From Sphingomonas sp. Leaf230 (lineage in GTDB: Bacteria; Pseudomonadota; Alphaproteobacteria; Sphingomonadales; Sphingomonadaceae), in NCBI RefSeq assembly GCF_001421745.1, contig NZ_LMKW01000011.1:186001-250000 (forward strand): a stretch of 64,000 bases of DNA. Direction: 5' to 3'. The notes under the pieces are model-generated. The model did no database searches, had not been told where the DNA came from, and worked only from the letters and a program-made list of their open reading frames with translations. Shown here piece after piece: positions 34,527 through 43,993 of the stretch (the stretch's first letter is position 1; the number at the start of each line of letters is the position of its first letter). The translations under genes and the position numbers were made by a program.

Positions 34527-35825
34527 ATGGTCCCCCGCTATTCCCGCCCCGACATGGTCGCGATCTGGACGCCCGAAGCGCGCTTCAAGATCTGGTTCGA
34601 GATCGAGGCGCACGCCACCGACGCGCTCGCCGAACTGGGCGTTGTCCCTAAGGAAGCCGCCGCCGCGATCTGGGAAAAGGGCGCGTTCGAAGTCGACCGG
34701 ATCGACGAGATCGAGCGCGAGACCAAGCACGACGTCATCGCCTTCCTGACCAACGTCGCCGAGCATGTCGGCCCCGAGGCGCGCTTCATGCACCAGGGAA
34801 TGACCTCGTCGGACGTGCTCGACACGTGCCTCGCGGTGCAGCTGGCCAAGGCGAGCGACATCCTGATCGCCGATCTCGACGCTTTGCTGGACGTGCTCGA
34901 ACGCCGCGCGCGCGAGCACAAGATGACGCCGACGATCGGTCGCAGCCACGGTATCCACGCCGAGCCGGTGACGTTCGGGCTGAAGCTGGCGCAGGCGCAT
35001 GCCGAGTTCGCGCGCAACCGGGCTCGACTGGTGGCGGCGCGCGAGGACGTCGCGACCTGTGCGATCTCCGGCGCGGTGGGCACGTTCGCGAACATCGATC
35101 CGTTCGTGGAAGAATACGTCGCGGGCAAGCTCGGCCTGTCCGTCGAGCCGGTCTCGACGCAGGTGATCCCGCGCGATCGCCATGCGATGTTCTTTGCGAC
35201 CTTGGGCGTGATCGCCAGCTCGATCGAGCGACTCGCGACCGAGGTGCGTCATCTGCAGCGTACCGAGGTGCTCGAGGCGGAAGAGTTCTTCTCGCCCGGC
35301 CAGAAGGGTTCGTCGGCGATGCCGCACAAGCGCAACCCGGTGCTGACCGAGAACCTCACCGGCCTCGCGCGGATGGTCCGCGGGTACGTCACGCCAGCGA
35401 TGGAGAACGTCGCGCTGTGGCATGAGCGCGACATCTCGCACTCGTCGGTCGAGCGGTACATCGGGCCCGATGCGACGATCACGCTCGACTTCGCGCTCGC
35501 GCGGCTGACCGGGGTGATGGACAAGCTGGTCGTGTACCCCGAGCGGATGTTGAAGAACCTCAACAAGATGGGCGGTCTCGTCCATTCGCAGCGCGTGCTG
35601 CTGGCACTGACGCAGGCGGGCGTGAGCCGCGAGGACGCGTATCGGCTGGTCCAGCGCAATGCGATGAAGGTGTGGGACTCGGACGGCGCGCTGTCGCTGC
35701 TCGAACTGCTGAAGGCGGATCCGGAAGTGACGCTGTCGAATGCGGAACTCGAGGACAAGTTCGACCTCGGCTATCATTTGAAGCACGTCGACACGATCTT
35801 CGCACGGGTGTTCGGCGCGGCCTGA
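34527..35825 (+). CDS. purB: Adenylosuccinate lyase
   Basis: Catalyses two fumarate-releasing steps in purine synthesis (SAICAR to AICAR and adenylosuccinate to AMP). The signature loop reads GSSAMPHKRNPVLTE, and TSSDVLDT and SRSHGIHAEP-like GRSHGIHAEP hold catalytic His residues. The start is ATG 34527 (MVPRYSRPDM, 432 aa) with GAGGA upstream; the frame is open for 690 bases before it but that part is noncoding. Confidence 0.97.
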   Translation: MVPRYSRPDMVAIWTPEARFKIWFEIEAHATDALAELGVVPKEAAAAIWEKGAFEVDRIDEIERETKHDVIAFLTNVAEHVGPEARFMHQGMTSSDVLDTCLAVQLAKASDILIADLDALLDVLERRAREHKMTPTIGRSHGIHAEPVTFGLKLAQAHAEFARNRARLVAAREDVATCAISGAVGTFANIDPFVEEYVAGKLGLSVEPVSTQVIPRDRHAMFFATLGVIASSIERLATEVRHLQRTEVLEAEEFFSPGQKGSSAMPHKRNPVLTENLTGLARMVRGYVTPAMENVALWHERDISHSSVERYIGPDATITLDFALARLTGVMDKLVVYPERMLKNLNKMGGLVHSQRVLLALTQAGVSREDAYRLVQRNAMKVWDSDGALSLLELLKADPEVTLSNAELEDKFDLGYHLKHVDTIFARVFGAA

Positions 35826-35844
35826 GGACTAAAGGCAAAGGTTA

Positions 35845-35956
35845 CTCCCCTCCCTGAAAGGGAGGGGTTGGGGGTGGGTCGGCTGGCTCGAGCCACACCC
35901 GTCTGGCGCTTGCGGATGCCAACCCACCCCCTGCCCCTCCCTTTCAGGGAGGGGAG
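35845..35956. repeat. Intergenic palindromic repeat (family A)
   Basis: Near-perfect outer arms CTCCCCTCCCTGAAAGGGAG and CTCCCTTTCAGGGAGGGGAG, inner GGGGTGGGT and ACCCACCCC. It starts about 20 bp after the purB stop and probably ends its transcript. Confidence 0.9.
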
Positions 35957-36068
35957 ACCGTTGCGGATCGGCGGATGTAACGTCCGAAACGACCCAAATG
36001 CAGGTAACGCAATTGCGATTACGTGTTACAAAATTGCGACAACGCGCAACTAAGCCCATATCCCGCTT

Positions 36069-36086
36069 GCCGGATATTGTTCCGGC
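36069..36086 (+). promoter_or_regulatory. Leader hairpin before the 28-aa membrane protein gene
   Basis: GCCGGA / TCCGGC with a 6-nt loop, ending three bases before the ribosome site GGAG at 36090. It may be part of the untranslated leader and affect translation. The sequence upstream (35990-36055) is AT-rich and contains CGCAATTGCG. Confidence 0.4.
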
Positions 36087-36101
36087 ATCGGAGACCTACC
36101 C

Positions 36102-36188
36102 ATGCGCATGTTCGAAACCGTGACCAGCACCATGCTGGCGATCGCGGCTCAAGCGCTGGTGGTCGGGGTGGTCATCACCGCCTTCTGA
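36102..36188 (+). CDS. Very small membrane protein, 28 aa
   Basis: ATG 36102 to TGA 36188 encodes 28 residues, MRMFETVTSTMLAIAAQ followed by ALVVGVVITAF. The C-terminal 18 residues form one continuous hydrophobic segment, so it should be a single-pass membrane peptide. Support for translation: GGAG ribosome site eight bases upstream, a hairpin leader, its own AT-rich promoter-like region, and a GC hairpin (36203-36222) after it. It stands alone between purB and the PepSY gene. Too short for ordinary gene callers. Confidence 0.65.
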   Translation: MRMFETVTSTMLAIAAQALVVGVVITAF

Positions 36189-36202
36189 TCCATCGGCCCG
36201 CC

Positions 36203-36222
36203 CGCCCCCTTCCAAGGGGGCG
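36203..36222 (+). terminator. GC hairpin after the 28-aa gene
   Basis: CGCCCCCTT / AAGGGGGCG with a 2-nt loop, 15 bases after the stop codon. There is no T run, so termination is uncertain; it may instead stabilise the mRNA end. Confidence 0.45.
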
Positions 36223-36328
36223 CGGCTAGGGCCCGAGTTTTCGCGCGGTCGATCTGGCCGCGTAAGTGTCTGACTTAGAACCAAATCGATTTCCTCGCGT
36301 TCGATACGCGCAACAAGGAGATCGTATC

Positions 36329-36592
36329 ATGTCGAAACCCATTCTGATCGCCGCAGCCTTCGCCATGACCACAATGGCCAGCGCGCCCGCCTTTGCCGAC
36401 GAACCGGGCCGTGGCTGGATCAGCAGCGCGCGCGTCACGACGATGCTGGCCAAGCGCGGTTACAAGGTCACCAAAATTGAGGCCGATGACGGCCATTGGG
36501 AAGGTGAAGCCGCGCGGCGTGGCGCGCAGTACGAATTCCACGTCGACCCGCATAACGGCAAGGTCACGAAGCTGGAGCGCGATCGCGACTGA
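36329..36592 (+). CDS. Secreted PepSY-domain protein
   Basis: An 87-aa exported protein with signal peptide (ends APAFA). The mature part is a single PepSY-like domain: ISSARVTTMLAKRGYKVTKIE followed by GAQYEFHVDPHNGKVTKLE. PepSY domains are thought to inhibit proteases or sense small ligands. ATG 36329 has AAGGAG nine bases upstream; the upstream in-frame ATG at 36266 has none. Confidence 0.87.
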   Translation: MSKPILIAAAFAMTTMASAPAFADEPGRGWISSARVTTMLAKRGYKVTKIEADDGHWEGEAARRGAQYEFHVDPHNGKVTKLERDRD

Positions 36593-36603
36593 TCCGCTTA
36601 CGC

Positions 36604-36730
36604 GATCCTCACCCGCAAGGGGGAGGTGTCGCCGAAGGTGACGGAGGGGGAGGACACGGAGCCGGGGTTTGTACGTGCCTCCCCCTCCGTCTGGCAAGAG
36701 CCAGCCACCTCCCCCTTGCGGGGGAGGATC
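36604..36730. repeat. Intergenic palindromic repeat (family E)
   Basis: Arms GATCCTCACCCGCAAGGGGG and CCCCTTGCGGGGGAGGATC, inner GTGACGGAGGGGGAGG and CCTCCCCCTCCGT. Lies between convergent genes. Same family as 47185-47309. Confidence 0.88.
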
Positions 36731-36762
36731 GCACGAAGTTCACGTCACCGGATCGCCGGTCT

Positions 36763-37215
36763 TTACCGCTTGCGAGGATAGCGTGCGGCGAATTCCTCGT
36801 CGGACATCATCAGATAGCGGATCATGTCGATCAACGCCCAAGGCGCGCTGATGACTAACCCGATCACCGTGATGCTCAGCACCAGCATGATGATCCCGGA
36901 GCCGGTCCGGCCGAGGTAGAAACGGTGGATGCCCAGCGTGCCGATCACGAACGCCATGACCGCCGCGACGTATTTGTTGCGATCGTTGATCGGGAGAGCC
37001 TCGGGCGGCACGGCGCGACGGGGGCCCGGTGCGGTCGGCATCGGGAAGACGCTGAGCGCGCGATCGTTGGCGGCCTCGAAATCGACTTCCAGACCGATCG
37101 CGGGTTCGCCACGATGCGCCCAGTCTTCGCGCGCGAACCGGTAACGCTGTCCGTCCTGTCCCGCGACGAGTCCTTCGCCCGTGCGGGGATCGACGCCTAA
37201 AACCTGTCCGCGCAT
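36763..37215 (-). CDS. TM2-domain membrane protein
   Basis: A 150-aa protein. The N-terminal 70 residues are hydrophilic and resemble a small beta domain (GEGLVAGQDGQRYRF). The C-terminal half is a TM2 domain with two helices: NKYVAAVMAFVIGTLGIHRF then YLGRTGSGIIMLVLS and a following PWALIDMIRYL. TM2 proteins are widespread and poorly characterised. It lies downstream of another membrane protein on the same strand. Confidence 0.87.
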   Translation of the reverse strand: MRGQVLGVDPRTGEGLVAGQDGQRYRFAREDWAHRGEPAIGLEVDFEAANDRALSVFPMPTAPGPRRAVPPEALPINDRNKYVAAVMAFVIGTLGIHRFYLGRTGSGIIMLVLSITVIGLVISAPWALIDMIRYLMMSDEEFAARYPRKR

Positions 37216-37290
37216 ATTATTCCTCGGTGTTCGTTTCGCATTCTGGCGGATGATGTGGATCAGGCAAGCTCGAACTCATGCCTTGCCAGA

Positions 37291-37761
37291 TTAGGCAGCG
37301 AGCGCGGTTTGACGCCAATGTCTGTCGTCGTCGTTGTCGGCATCCGTCGATCGCGTTTTCCGCGAGCGGATCGCGCGCTGGTGCGCCTTTGCACCCGAAC
37401 GGCAAGTAAAGACGCCGAGCCAGCGCGTCATGAAACCCCGAACGCGCAGGCTGGATGCCGCAGCGGCCAGCGCCATGAGAATGTCGACATAGGCTGAGAC
37501 CTCGAACGTCGTGATCCAGATCGCGACATCGGGGGCGGCCAGCGTGAGCAGCCTGATACCGTCGCCTTCGCCGACGAGCGTAACCATCGCCGCCGTCAGC
37601 ATCAGCAGGAACATGACCGCGGCATCGCCTCGCGTGAACCGTGCCAACCGCGCGGCAGGCTTGTCGATCAGCGCTCGGCGCATCGCCTTGCCGATCGGCG
37701 TCTGGGGGGCGGTGGCCATGACCAGCCAACAGGCTATCGCGGTGAAAAGACATGCCAACAT
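37291..37761 (-). CDS. Hypothetical integral membrane protein
   Basis: A 156-aa protein with three likely helices (MLACLFTAIACWLVMATA, AAVMFLLMLTAAMVTLV, VSAYVDILMALAAAASSL) and a basic, hydrophilic C-terminal tail (RAIRSRKTRSTDADNDDD). No recognised domain. ATG 37759-37761. It sits between the TM2 gene and dnaJ on the same strand; nothing in the context gives a function. Confidence 0.72.
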   Translation of the reverse strand: MLACLFTAIACWLVMATAPQTPIGKAMRRALIDKPAARLARFTRGDAAVMFLLMLTAAMVTLVGEGDGIRLLTLAAPDVAIWITTFEVSAYVDILMALAAAASSLRVRGFMTRWLGVFTCRSGAKAHQRAIRSRKTRSTDADNDDDRHWRQTALAA

Positions 37762-37794
37762 TGCGCCCCCCTCGGTTCAGTATCGTAGTGCGGC

Positions 37795-38925
37795 TTATTC
37801 CCCGGCGAACACGCCCTTGAGCTTGGCGAAGAAGCCCTGGCTCGCCGGGCATTCGTCACCCGTTTCCGTCTCGCGGAACATCTCGAGCAGTTCCTTCTGG
37901 CGGTTGCTGAGGCGCGTTGGGGTTTCGACGTCGATCTGGACGACGAGGTCACCGTGTCCACGGCCCTGCAACACAGGCATGCCGGCGCCGCGCTGGCGGA
38001 GTTGCTTGCCCGACTGGATGCCGGCGGGGATCTTCACCTCGTGCGTCCGGCCGTCGAGGCCGGGGATCGACAGTGACCCGCCGAGCGACGCGACCGTGAA
38101 GCTGATCGGTGCGCGCGCAAAGAGCGTCGTGCCTTCACGTTCGAACAGATTGTGCTTGGTCACGTGGAGGAAGATGTAGAGGTCGCCGGACGGCGCACCG
38201 CGGGCACCCGCCTCGCCTTCGCCCGACATGCGGATCCGCGTGCCCTCGTCGACGCCGGGGGGGACGTTGATCGATAGGGTCTTGGTCTTCTCCACTCGAC
38301 CTTCGCCGCGGCAGTCCGGGCATGGGTCGGCGATGACTTCACCAGCGCCGTTGCAGACCGGGCAGGCCCGCTCGACGACGAAGAAGCCTTGCTGCGCACG
38401 GACTTTCCCGTGGCCGCCGCAATGCTGGCAGGTCTTCGCGCGCGTCCCGGCCTTTGCACCCGAGCCGTCGCAGGTGTCGCACAGCGCGGAGACGTCGATC
38501 GTGATCTCGGTCGTCTTGCCGTGGAACGCTTCCTCCAGGGTGACTTCCATGTCGTAGCGCAGGTCCGCGCCGCGCCGTGCCGCAGACCGGCCGCCGCCAC
38601 GCTGCGCGCCACCCATGAACTCGCCGAAGACGCTTTCGAAAATGTCGCTGAAGCCGCCGAAATCCTGCGCGCCGCCACCGTGACCGCCGCCGCCGTTCTG
38701 GAACGCGGCATGGCCGAAGCGATCATAGGCCGCGCGCTTCTGCGGGTCCTTGAGGCACTCGTACGCCTCGCTGACCGCCTTGAACTGCGCTTCGGAATCC
38801 TTGCAGCCGGCATTCTTGTCCGGGTGATACTTCATCGCGAGCTTGCGGTAGGACGACTTGATCGTCCCCGCATCCGCGGTCCGCTCGCATTCGAGCAGTT
38901 CGTAATAATCTATCTGGGTACTCAT
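37795..38925 (-). CDS. dnaJ: Chaperone DnaJ
   Basis: Co-chaperone that delivers unfolded substrates to DnaK and stimulates its ATPase. J domain with HPD in KYHPDKNAG (near residue 33), Gly-rich region (GGGGHGGGAQDFGGF), four CxxCxGxG zinc repeats (CDTCDGSG, CQHCGGHG, CPVCNGAG, CPDCRGEG) and the C-terminal substrate domain. ATG 38923-38925, 376 aa. It follows dnaK; the spacer contains a palindromic repeat. Confidence 0.98.
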   Translation of the reverse strand: MSTQIDYYELLECERTADAGTIKSSYRKLAMKYHPDKNAGCKDSEAQFKAVSEAYECLKDPQKRAAYDRFGHAAFQNGGGGHGGGAQDFGGFSDIFESVFGEFMGGAQRGGGRSAARRGADLRYDMEVTLEEAFHGKTTEITIDVSALCDTCDGSGAKAGTRAKTCQHCGGHGKVRAQQGFFVVERACPVCNGAGEVIADPCPDCRGEGRVEKTKTLSINVPPGVDEGTRIRMSGEGEAGARGAPSGDLYIFLHVTKHNLFEREGTTLFARAPISFTVASLGGSLSIPGLDGRTHEVKIPAGIQSGKQLRQRGAGMPVLQGRGHGDLVVQIDVETPTRLSNRQKELLEMFRETETGDECPASQGFFAKLKGVFAGE

Positions 38926-38939
38926 AGCGGCCCTCTTAG

Positions 38940-39038
38940 CCCTCTCCCCTCCGGGGAGAGGGTTGGGTGAGGGGCAGTTCCACACGGCAGCGCGCGGAAC
39001 TGCCCCTCACCCCGGCCCTCTCCCCGAGGGGGAGAGGG
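38940..39038. repeat. Intergenic palindromic repeat (family A-like) between dnaK and dnaJ
   Basis: Arms CCCTCTCCCCTCCGGGGAGA... and the complement-like CCCTCTCCCCGAGGGGGAGAGGG, inner GTGAGGGGCAGTTCC and GGAACTGCCCCTCAC. It lies within the dnaK-dnaJ transcript and could lower dnaJ expression relative to dnaK. Confidence 0.87.
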
Positions 39039-39046
39039 AGTTTCGG

Positions 39047-40954
<1,908 letters not shown>

Positions 40955-41040
40955 GAGTTCTGATTAGCCCCTCACTTGAAACGAAAATACGAAACCGGTT
41001 CCACCCCGTTACGGCAGTGGAACCTTTCTGATGATGGGCG

Positions 41041-41070
41041 CGATATAGGTGGCCTCGCGCTTGCCGCAAG
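41041..41070 (-). promoter_or_regulatory. RpoH (sigma32) heat-shock promoter of dnaK
   Basis: Minus strand: CTTG (41067-41070), a 17-bp spacer, then CCTATATCG (41041 side). This matches the alphaproteobacterial RpoH consensus CTTG-N17-18-CYTATNTNNG at nearly every fixed position. It ends about 87 bp before the dnaK ATG. Heat-shock control of dnaKJ by RpoH is well established in this class. Confidence 0.8.
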
Positions 41071-41122
41071 ATTGTACCGGTCATAGGATGCGCAAGTGGT
41101 CGGGCCCGGAGAAAAGTAACCT

Positions 41123-41560
41123 ATGCGTATCGTTTTCGGACTGGGTGTTGCCGCGATGGCACTGGCATCGTGCTCGCCGCCCAAGGAGCTGTCCGTCGAC
41201 GGGGCCTGGGTGCGGCTTGGCGCGGTGACCGGACGGCCTGCGGCGGCGTACTTCACGGTGCATGGGGGGCCTACGCCGACGACGCTGATTTCGGCCACCA
41301 CCGACGTCGCGATCAGGTCTGAGATGCACGAGACCATGGACAAGGGCGGCATGTCGACGATGACGCCGCTCGCGAAGGTCGAGATTCCAGCGAATACGGA
41401 CGTGGCGTTCGCGCCGGGTGGGCGGCACGTGATGCTGTTCGACATGAACTCGGGGATCAAGCCCGCCGATCGCGTGACGCTGACGTTCGCGTTTGCCGAT
41501 GGGACGCGCATCATAAACAACGCGACCGTGGTCGCGGCGGGAACCCCGGTCGGCAAGTGA
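41123..41560 (+). CDS. PCu(A)C-type periplasmic copper chaperone lipoprotein
   Basis: A 145-aa exported protein with lipobox ALASC at residue 17. The PCu(A)C core carries the Cu(I) ligands: MHETM near residue 71, a Met-rich MSTMTPL, and GGRHVMLFDM near residue 108. Family members hand copper to the CuA/CuB sites of cytochrome c oxidase. Its stop codon overlaps the start of the Vgr-related gene as GTGA, so the two are co-translated. Confidence 0.92.
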   Translation: MRIVFGLGVAAMALASCSPPKELSVDGAWVRLGAVTGRPAAAYFTVHGGPTPTTLISATTDVAIRSEMHETMDKGGMSTMTPLAKVEIPANTDVAFAPGGRHVMLFDMNSGIKPADRVTLTFAFADGTRIINNATVVAAGTPVGK

Positions 41561-42093
41561 CCGGAGCAGGCTCAAGGCGCACGCTAACCGAGGGAGAGAC
41601 GGCGCTCGCGGCATCGGTGTTCGGGGGCGCGATCGAGTATTCCCAGGTAGGTCTGGTACGCAGCAAATGGGCGTTCTTCCAGCCGCGCGATACGGTGATG
41701 GCACCGCGGGGGTGCATCCATTTCCACCCCAAGGGCGATCTGTGGTGCGACGACTTCGCGCACGCCAACCTGACGTTGCAGGGATTGTTCATCCACGAGA
41801 TGACACACATCTGGCAGCACCAGCGCGGCGTGTTCCTGCCCTTGGCGCGGCATCCGTGGTGTCGGTACGATTATGCGTTCCGGCCTGGCGTGGCGCTGCA
41901 TCGCTACGGCATCGAGCAACAGGGCGAGATTGTGCGACACGCCTTCCTGCTGCGCGCGGGAGCGAAGGTGGCGGGGGCGCCGCCGCTCGCGCAATACGAG
42001 ACGGTGCTGCCGTTCACGCCTGCTCATCACCCCAACACACCCCGTCATCCTGACACACCACGTCATCCTGACGAAAGTCAGGACCCAGAGTAA
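41557..42093 (+). CDS. Vgr-related HExxH protein
   Basis: A 178-aa protein with a zinc-metallopeptidase-like motif HEMTHIWQHQ near residue 87. It is the 'Vgr-related' protein often seen as a stand-alone gene in sphingomonads; it has no needle or Rhs parts and is not evidence of a type VI system. The start is GTG 41557, overlapping the copper chaperone stop. The last 15 to 20 residues (HPDTPRHPDESQDPE) are encoded by a palindromic repeat, so the native C-terminus has been replaced or extended. Function unknown. Confidence 0.82.
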   Translation: MTGAGSRRTLTEGETALAASVFGGAIEYSQVGLVRSKWAFFQPRDTVMAPRGCIHFHPKGDLWCDDFAHANLTLQGLFIHEMTHIWQHQRGVFLPLARHPWCRYDYAFRPGVALHRYGIEQQGEIVRHAFLLRAGAKVAGAPPLAQYETVLPFTPAHHPNTPRHPDTPRHPDESQDPE

Positions 42094-42142
42094 CTCAGCG
42101 CGCCGGCCGTCGCTCTGGGTCCTGACGTTCGTCAGGATGACG
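42061..42142. repeat. Intergenic palindromic repeat (family C)
   Basis: Arms CGTCATCCTGACGAAAGTCA...GGACCCAGAG and the complement ending CAGGATGACG. A partial left end (CGTCATCCTGAC) precedes it at 42043. A second full copy is at 45657-45743. The element contains the stop codon of the Vgr-related gene. Confidence 0.9.
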
Positions 42143-42150
42143 ATCGCGGA

Positions 42151-42390
42151 TCAGAGCCAGCTACGACCATCCGGCCCGGCACACCCGTAAGGTGGCAACT
42201 GGCCCGGGAACCGCGCCTGCATCTTGTGGCAGCCCCAGGCGCGCATCGGCCCCGGTGCATAGCCGTTCAGCGCGATGCCGACCTCGTCATACGGGCTCGA
42301 GCCGCGCGCGACGTACATGTACCAGCGACCGCCGAACATCACCGCCGCCGCGATGAGCACGACACAAACGACCTGGACGATTTTCTGCAT
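42151..42390 (-). CDS. Small single-pass membrane protein of unknown function
   Basis: A 79-aa protein with an N-terminal hydrophobic segment (IVQVVCVVLIAAAVMFGG) that could be a signal anchor. The rest is a short exported region with two Cys (WGCHKMQ, YGCAGPDG) and many Gly and Pro. ATG 42388-42390 has AAGGG upstream. It lies just beyond the family C repeat, between converging genes. No known domain. Confidence 0.75.
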   Translation of the reverse strand: MQKIVQVVCVVLIAAAVMFGGRWYMYVARGSSPYDEVGIALNGYAPGPMRAWGCHKMQARFPGQLPPYGCAGPDGRSWL

Positions 42391-42497
42391 TGGGGACCCT
42401 TCTTGTAAAGAAGGGCGCCCCGTTGCAGCCAACATGGATCAATTTCAACCACCGATCTGGTAGATCGAGACCCACCCAAACAGCAGAAATCCGCCGC

Positions 42498-43721
42498 TTA
42501 CAGCGCGTCGAAATCGATAGGTCGTGTTCTATCAAGCGCTTGCGGCGCCTCGGGCATCGGATATTTCAATCCGGTCGCACAGTTGAAAAGAACGACCCTT
42601 TCGTCCTCGTCGACCAGCCCGGTGTTCAGCGCCTGATGATACGCCGCCAGCGTCGCGCCGCCCTCGGGGCATAGCAGCAGACCGTCCTGCTTCGCCGCCG
42701 CGTCGACCGCTTTCAGGATCGCGGGATCGCCGACCGCGAGCGCCTGCCCGCCGCTTTCGCGGACCGCGCGGAGGATCAGGAAGTCGCCGACCGCCTTCGG
42801 CACGCGGATGCCCGCCGCGACGGTGCTCGCGTCTTCCCAACGCTCGGCATGCTCCTCGCCCGCCTCGAACGCGCGGACGATCGGAGCACAGCCACTCGCC
42901 TGCACCGCGAACATCTTCGGGCGTTCCGAGCCGATCCAGCCGAGCTTTTCCAACTCGTCGAACGCCTTCCACATCCCGATCAGCCCGGTGCCGCCGCCGG
43001 TCGGGTAGAAGATCGCGTCCGGCAGTTTCCAGCCGAACTGCGCGGCGAGTTCGAGCCCCATCGTCTTCTTGCCCTCGATCCGATAGGGCTCCTTCAACGT
43101 CGAGAAATCGAACCATCGGCCTTCCGCGGCGCCCTTGCCGACAATCGCGCCGCAATCGTCGATCAGGCCGTTGACCCGCCAGACGCGCGCGCCCTGCATC
43201 GCGATCTCGCGAACGTTGATCTCGGGGGTGTCGTCGGGACAGAACACGATCGTCTCGATCCCGCAGCGCGTCGCGTAGGCCGCCAGCGCCGCGCCCGCAT
43301 TACCGTTGGTCGGCATCGCGATCTTCGTGACGCCGAGCTCCTTCGCCATCGCGACGGCCATGACGAGACCGCGAGCCTTGAAGCTGCCGGTAGGAAGACG
43401 GCCTTCGTCCTTGACGAGCACGTTGGGGCCGCCGGACCTGGTCAGCGGCACCAGCGGCGTCTCGATCTCGCCGAGGCTGACGATGTTGGACGTGTGGCGG
43501 ACGGGGAGCAGCTCGCGCCAGCGCCACAGGTCGGTCGGGCGAGCCTCGATCGTGTCGCGAGAAACCGCGGACCGCACCGCGTCGAGGTCGTAGCGCACCA
43601 GCAACGGTCGCCCGGCGCGCGACAGCCCGTGAAGCTGATCCGCCTCATATCGCTCGCCGGTAATCGAGCATTCGAGATGCGTGACGAAAGTCTGGCGATC
43701 GGTCGTGAGGTTCTGGTTCAT
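42498..43721 (-). CDS. thrC: Threonine synthase
   Basis: PLP enzyme that converts O-phosphohomoserine to threonine. The PLP Lys lies in LPTGSFKARGL (near residue 114); PTNGNAGAALA and YPTGGGTGLIGMWKAF bind the cofactor phosphate. The N-terminal THLECSITGERY is a typical short Cys-containing region of the long form. 407 aa. Other fold-type II enzymes such as threonine dehydratase look similar, so the exact reaction is probable rather than certain. Confidence 0.88.
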   Translation of the reverse strand: MNQNLTTDRQTFVTHLECSITGERYEADQLHGLSRAGRPLLVRYDLDAVRSAVSRDTIEARPTDLWRWRELLPVRHTSNIVSLGEIETPLVPLTRSGGPNVLVKDEGRLPTGSFKARGLVMAVAMAKELGVTKIAMPTNGNAGAALAAYATRCGIETIVFCPDDTPEINVREIAMQGARVWRVNGLIDDCGAIVGKGAAEGRWFDFSTLKEPYRIEGKKTMGLELAAQFGWKLPDAIFYPTGGGTGLIGMWKAFDELEKLGWIGSERPKMFAVQASGCAPIVRAFEAGEEHAERWEDASTVAAGIRVPKAVGDFLILRAVRESGGQALAVGDPAILKAVDAAAKQDGLLLCPEGGATLAAYHQALNTGLVDEDERVVLFNCATGLKYPMPEAPQALDRTRPIDFDAL

Positions 43722-43746
43722 TTTTTATCCTGACGAAGCTCAAAAC

Positions 43747-43847
43747 CTCCGTCACCCCGGACCTGTTCCGGGGGCCACCGATCCGCGAACCAAGCGGCCG
43801 TGAATGCGCGGCGCGGTGGATGCCGGAACAAGCCCGGCATGACGGAG
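43747..43847. repeat. Intergenic palindromic repeat (family G)
   Basis: Arms CTCCGTCACCCCGGACCTGT and the complement-like CCGGAACAAGCCCGGCATGACGGAG, imperfect. It separates the 41-aa gene from thrC on the minus strand. Confidence 0.8.
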
Positions 43848-43850
43848 TGT

Positions 43851-43976
43851 TTAGATGAACATGAAGACGATACCGGTCAGTACCACAACCACCGCCAGCC
43901 AAATGAAAAACTGCTTCCACGTATCCGGGATTGCGGCGCCCAGTCCCTCGATCAGCACTCCGACCAGATCGTGCAC
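43851..43976 (-). CDS. Very small membrane protein, 41 aa
   Basis: GTG 43974-43976 to TAA 43851-43853 encodes 41 residues: an amphipathic start (VHDLVGVLIEGLGAAIPDTW) and a strong membrane helix (FFIWLAVVVVLTGIVFMFI). AGGGAG precedes the GTG by six bases. It lies 17 bp downstream of grpE on the same strand and can be co-transcribed with hrcA-grpE. It is below the usual gene-calling length. A single-pass inner-membrane protein is the most that can be said. Confidence 0.68.
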   Translation of the reverse strand: MHDLVGVLIEGLGAAIPDTWKQFFIWLAVVVVLTGIVFMFI

Positions 43977-43993
43977 GCCGCTCTCCCTACACG

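Noticed and set aside
41557..42093. Type VI secretion or Rhs component based on the Vgr-related name
   Set aside because: The protein lacks gp27/gp5-like parts and no other secretion gene is nearby; only the HExxH segment is shared.
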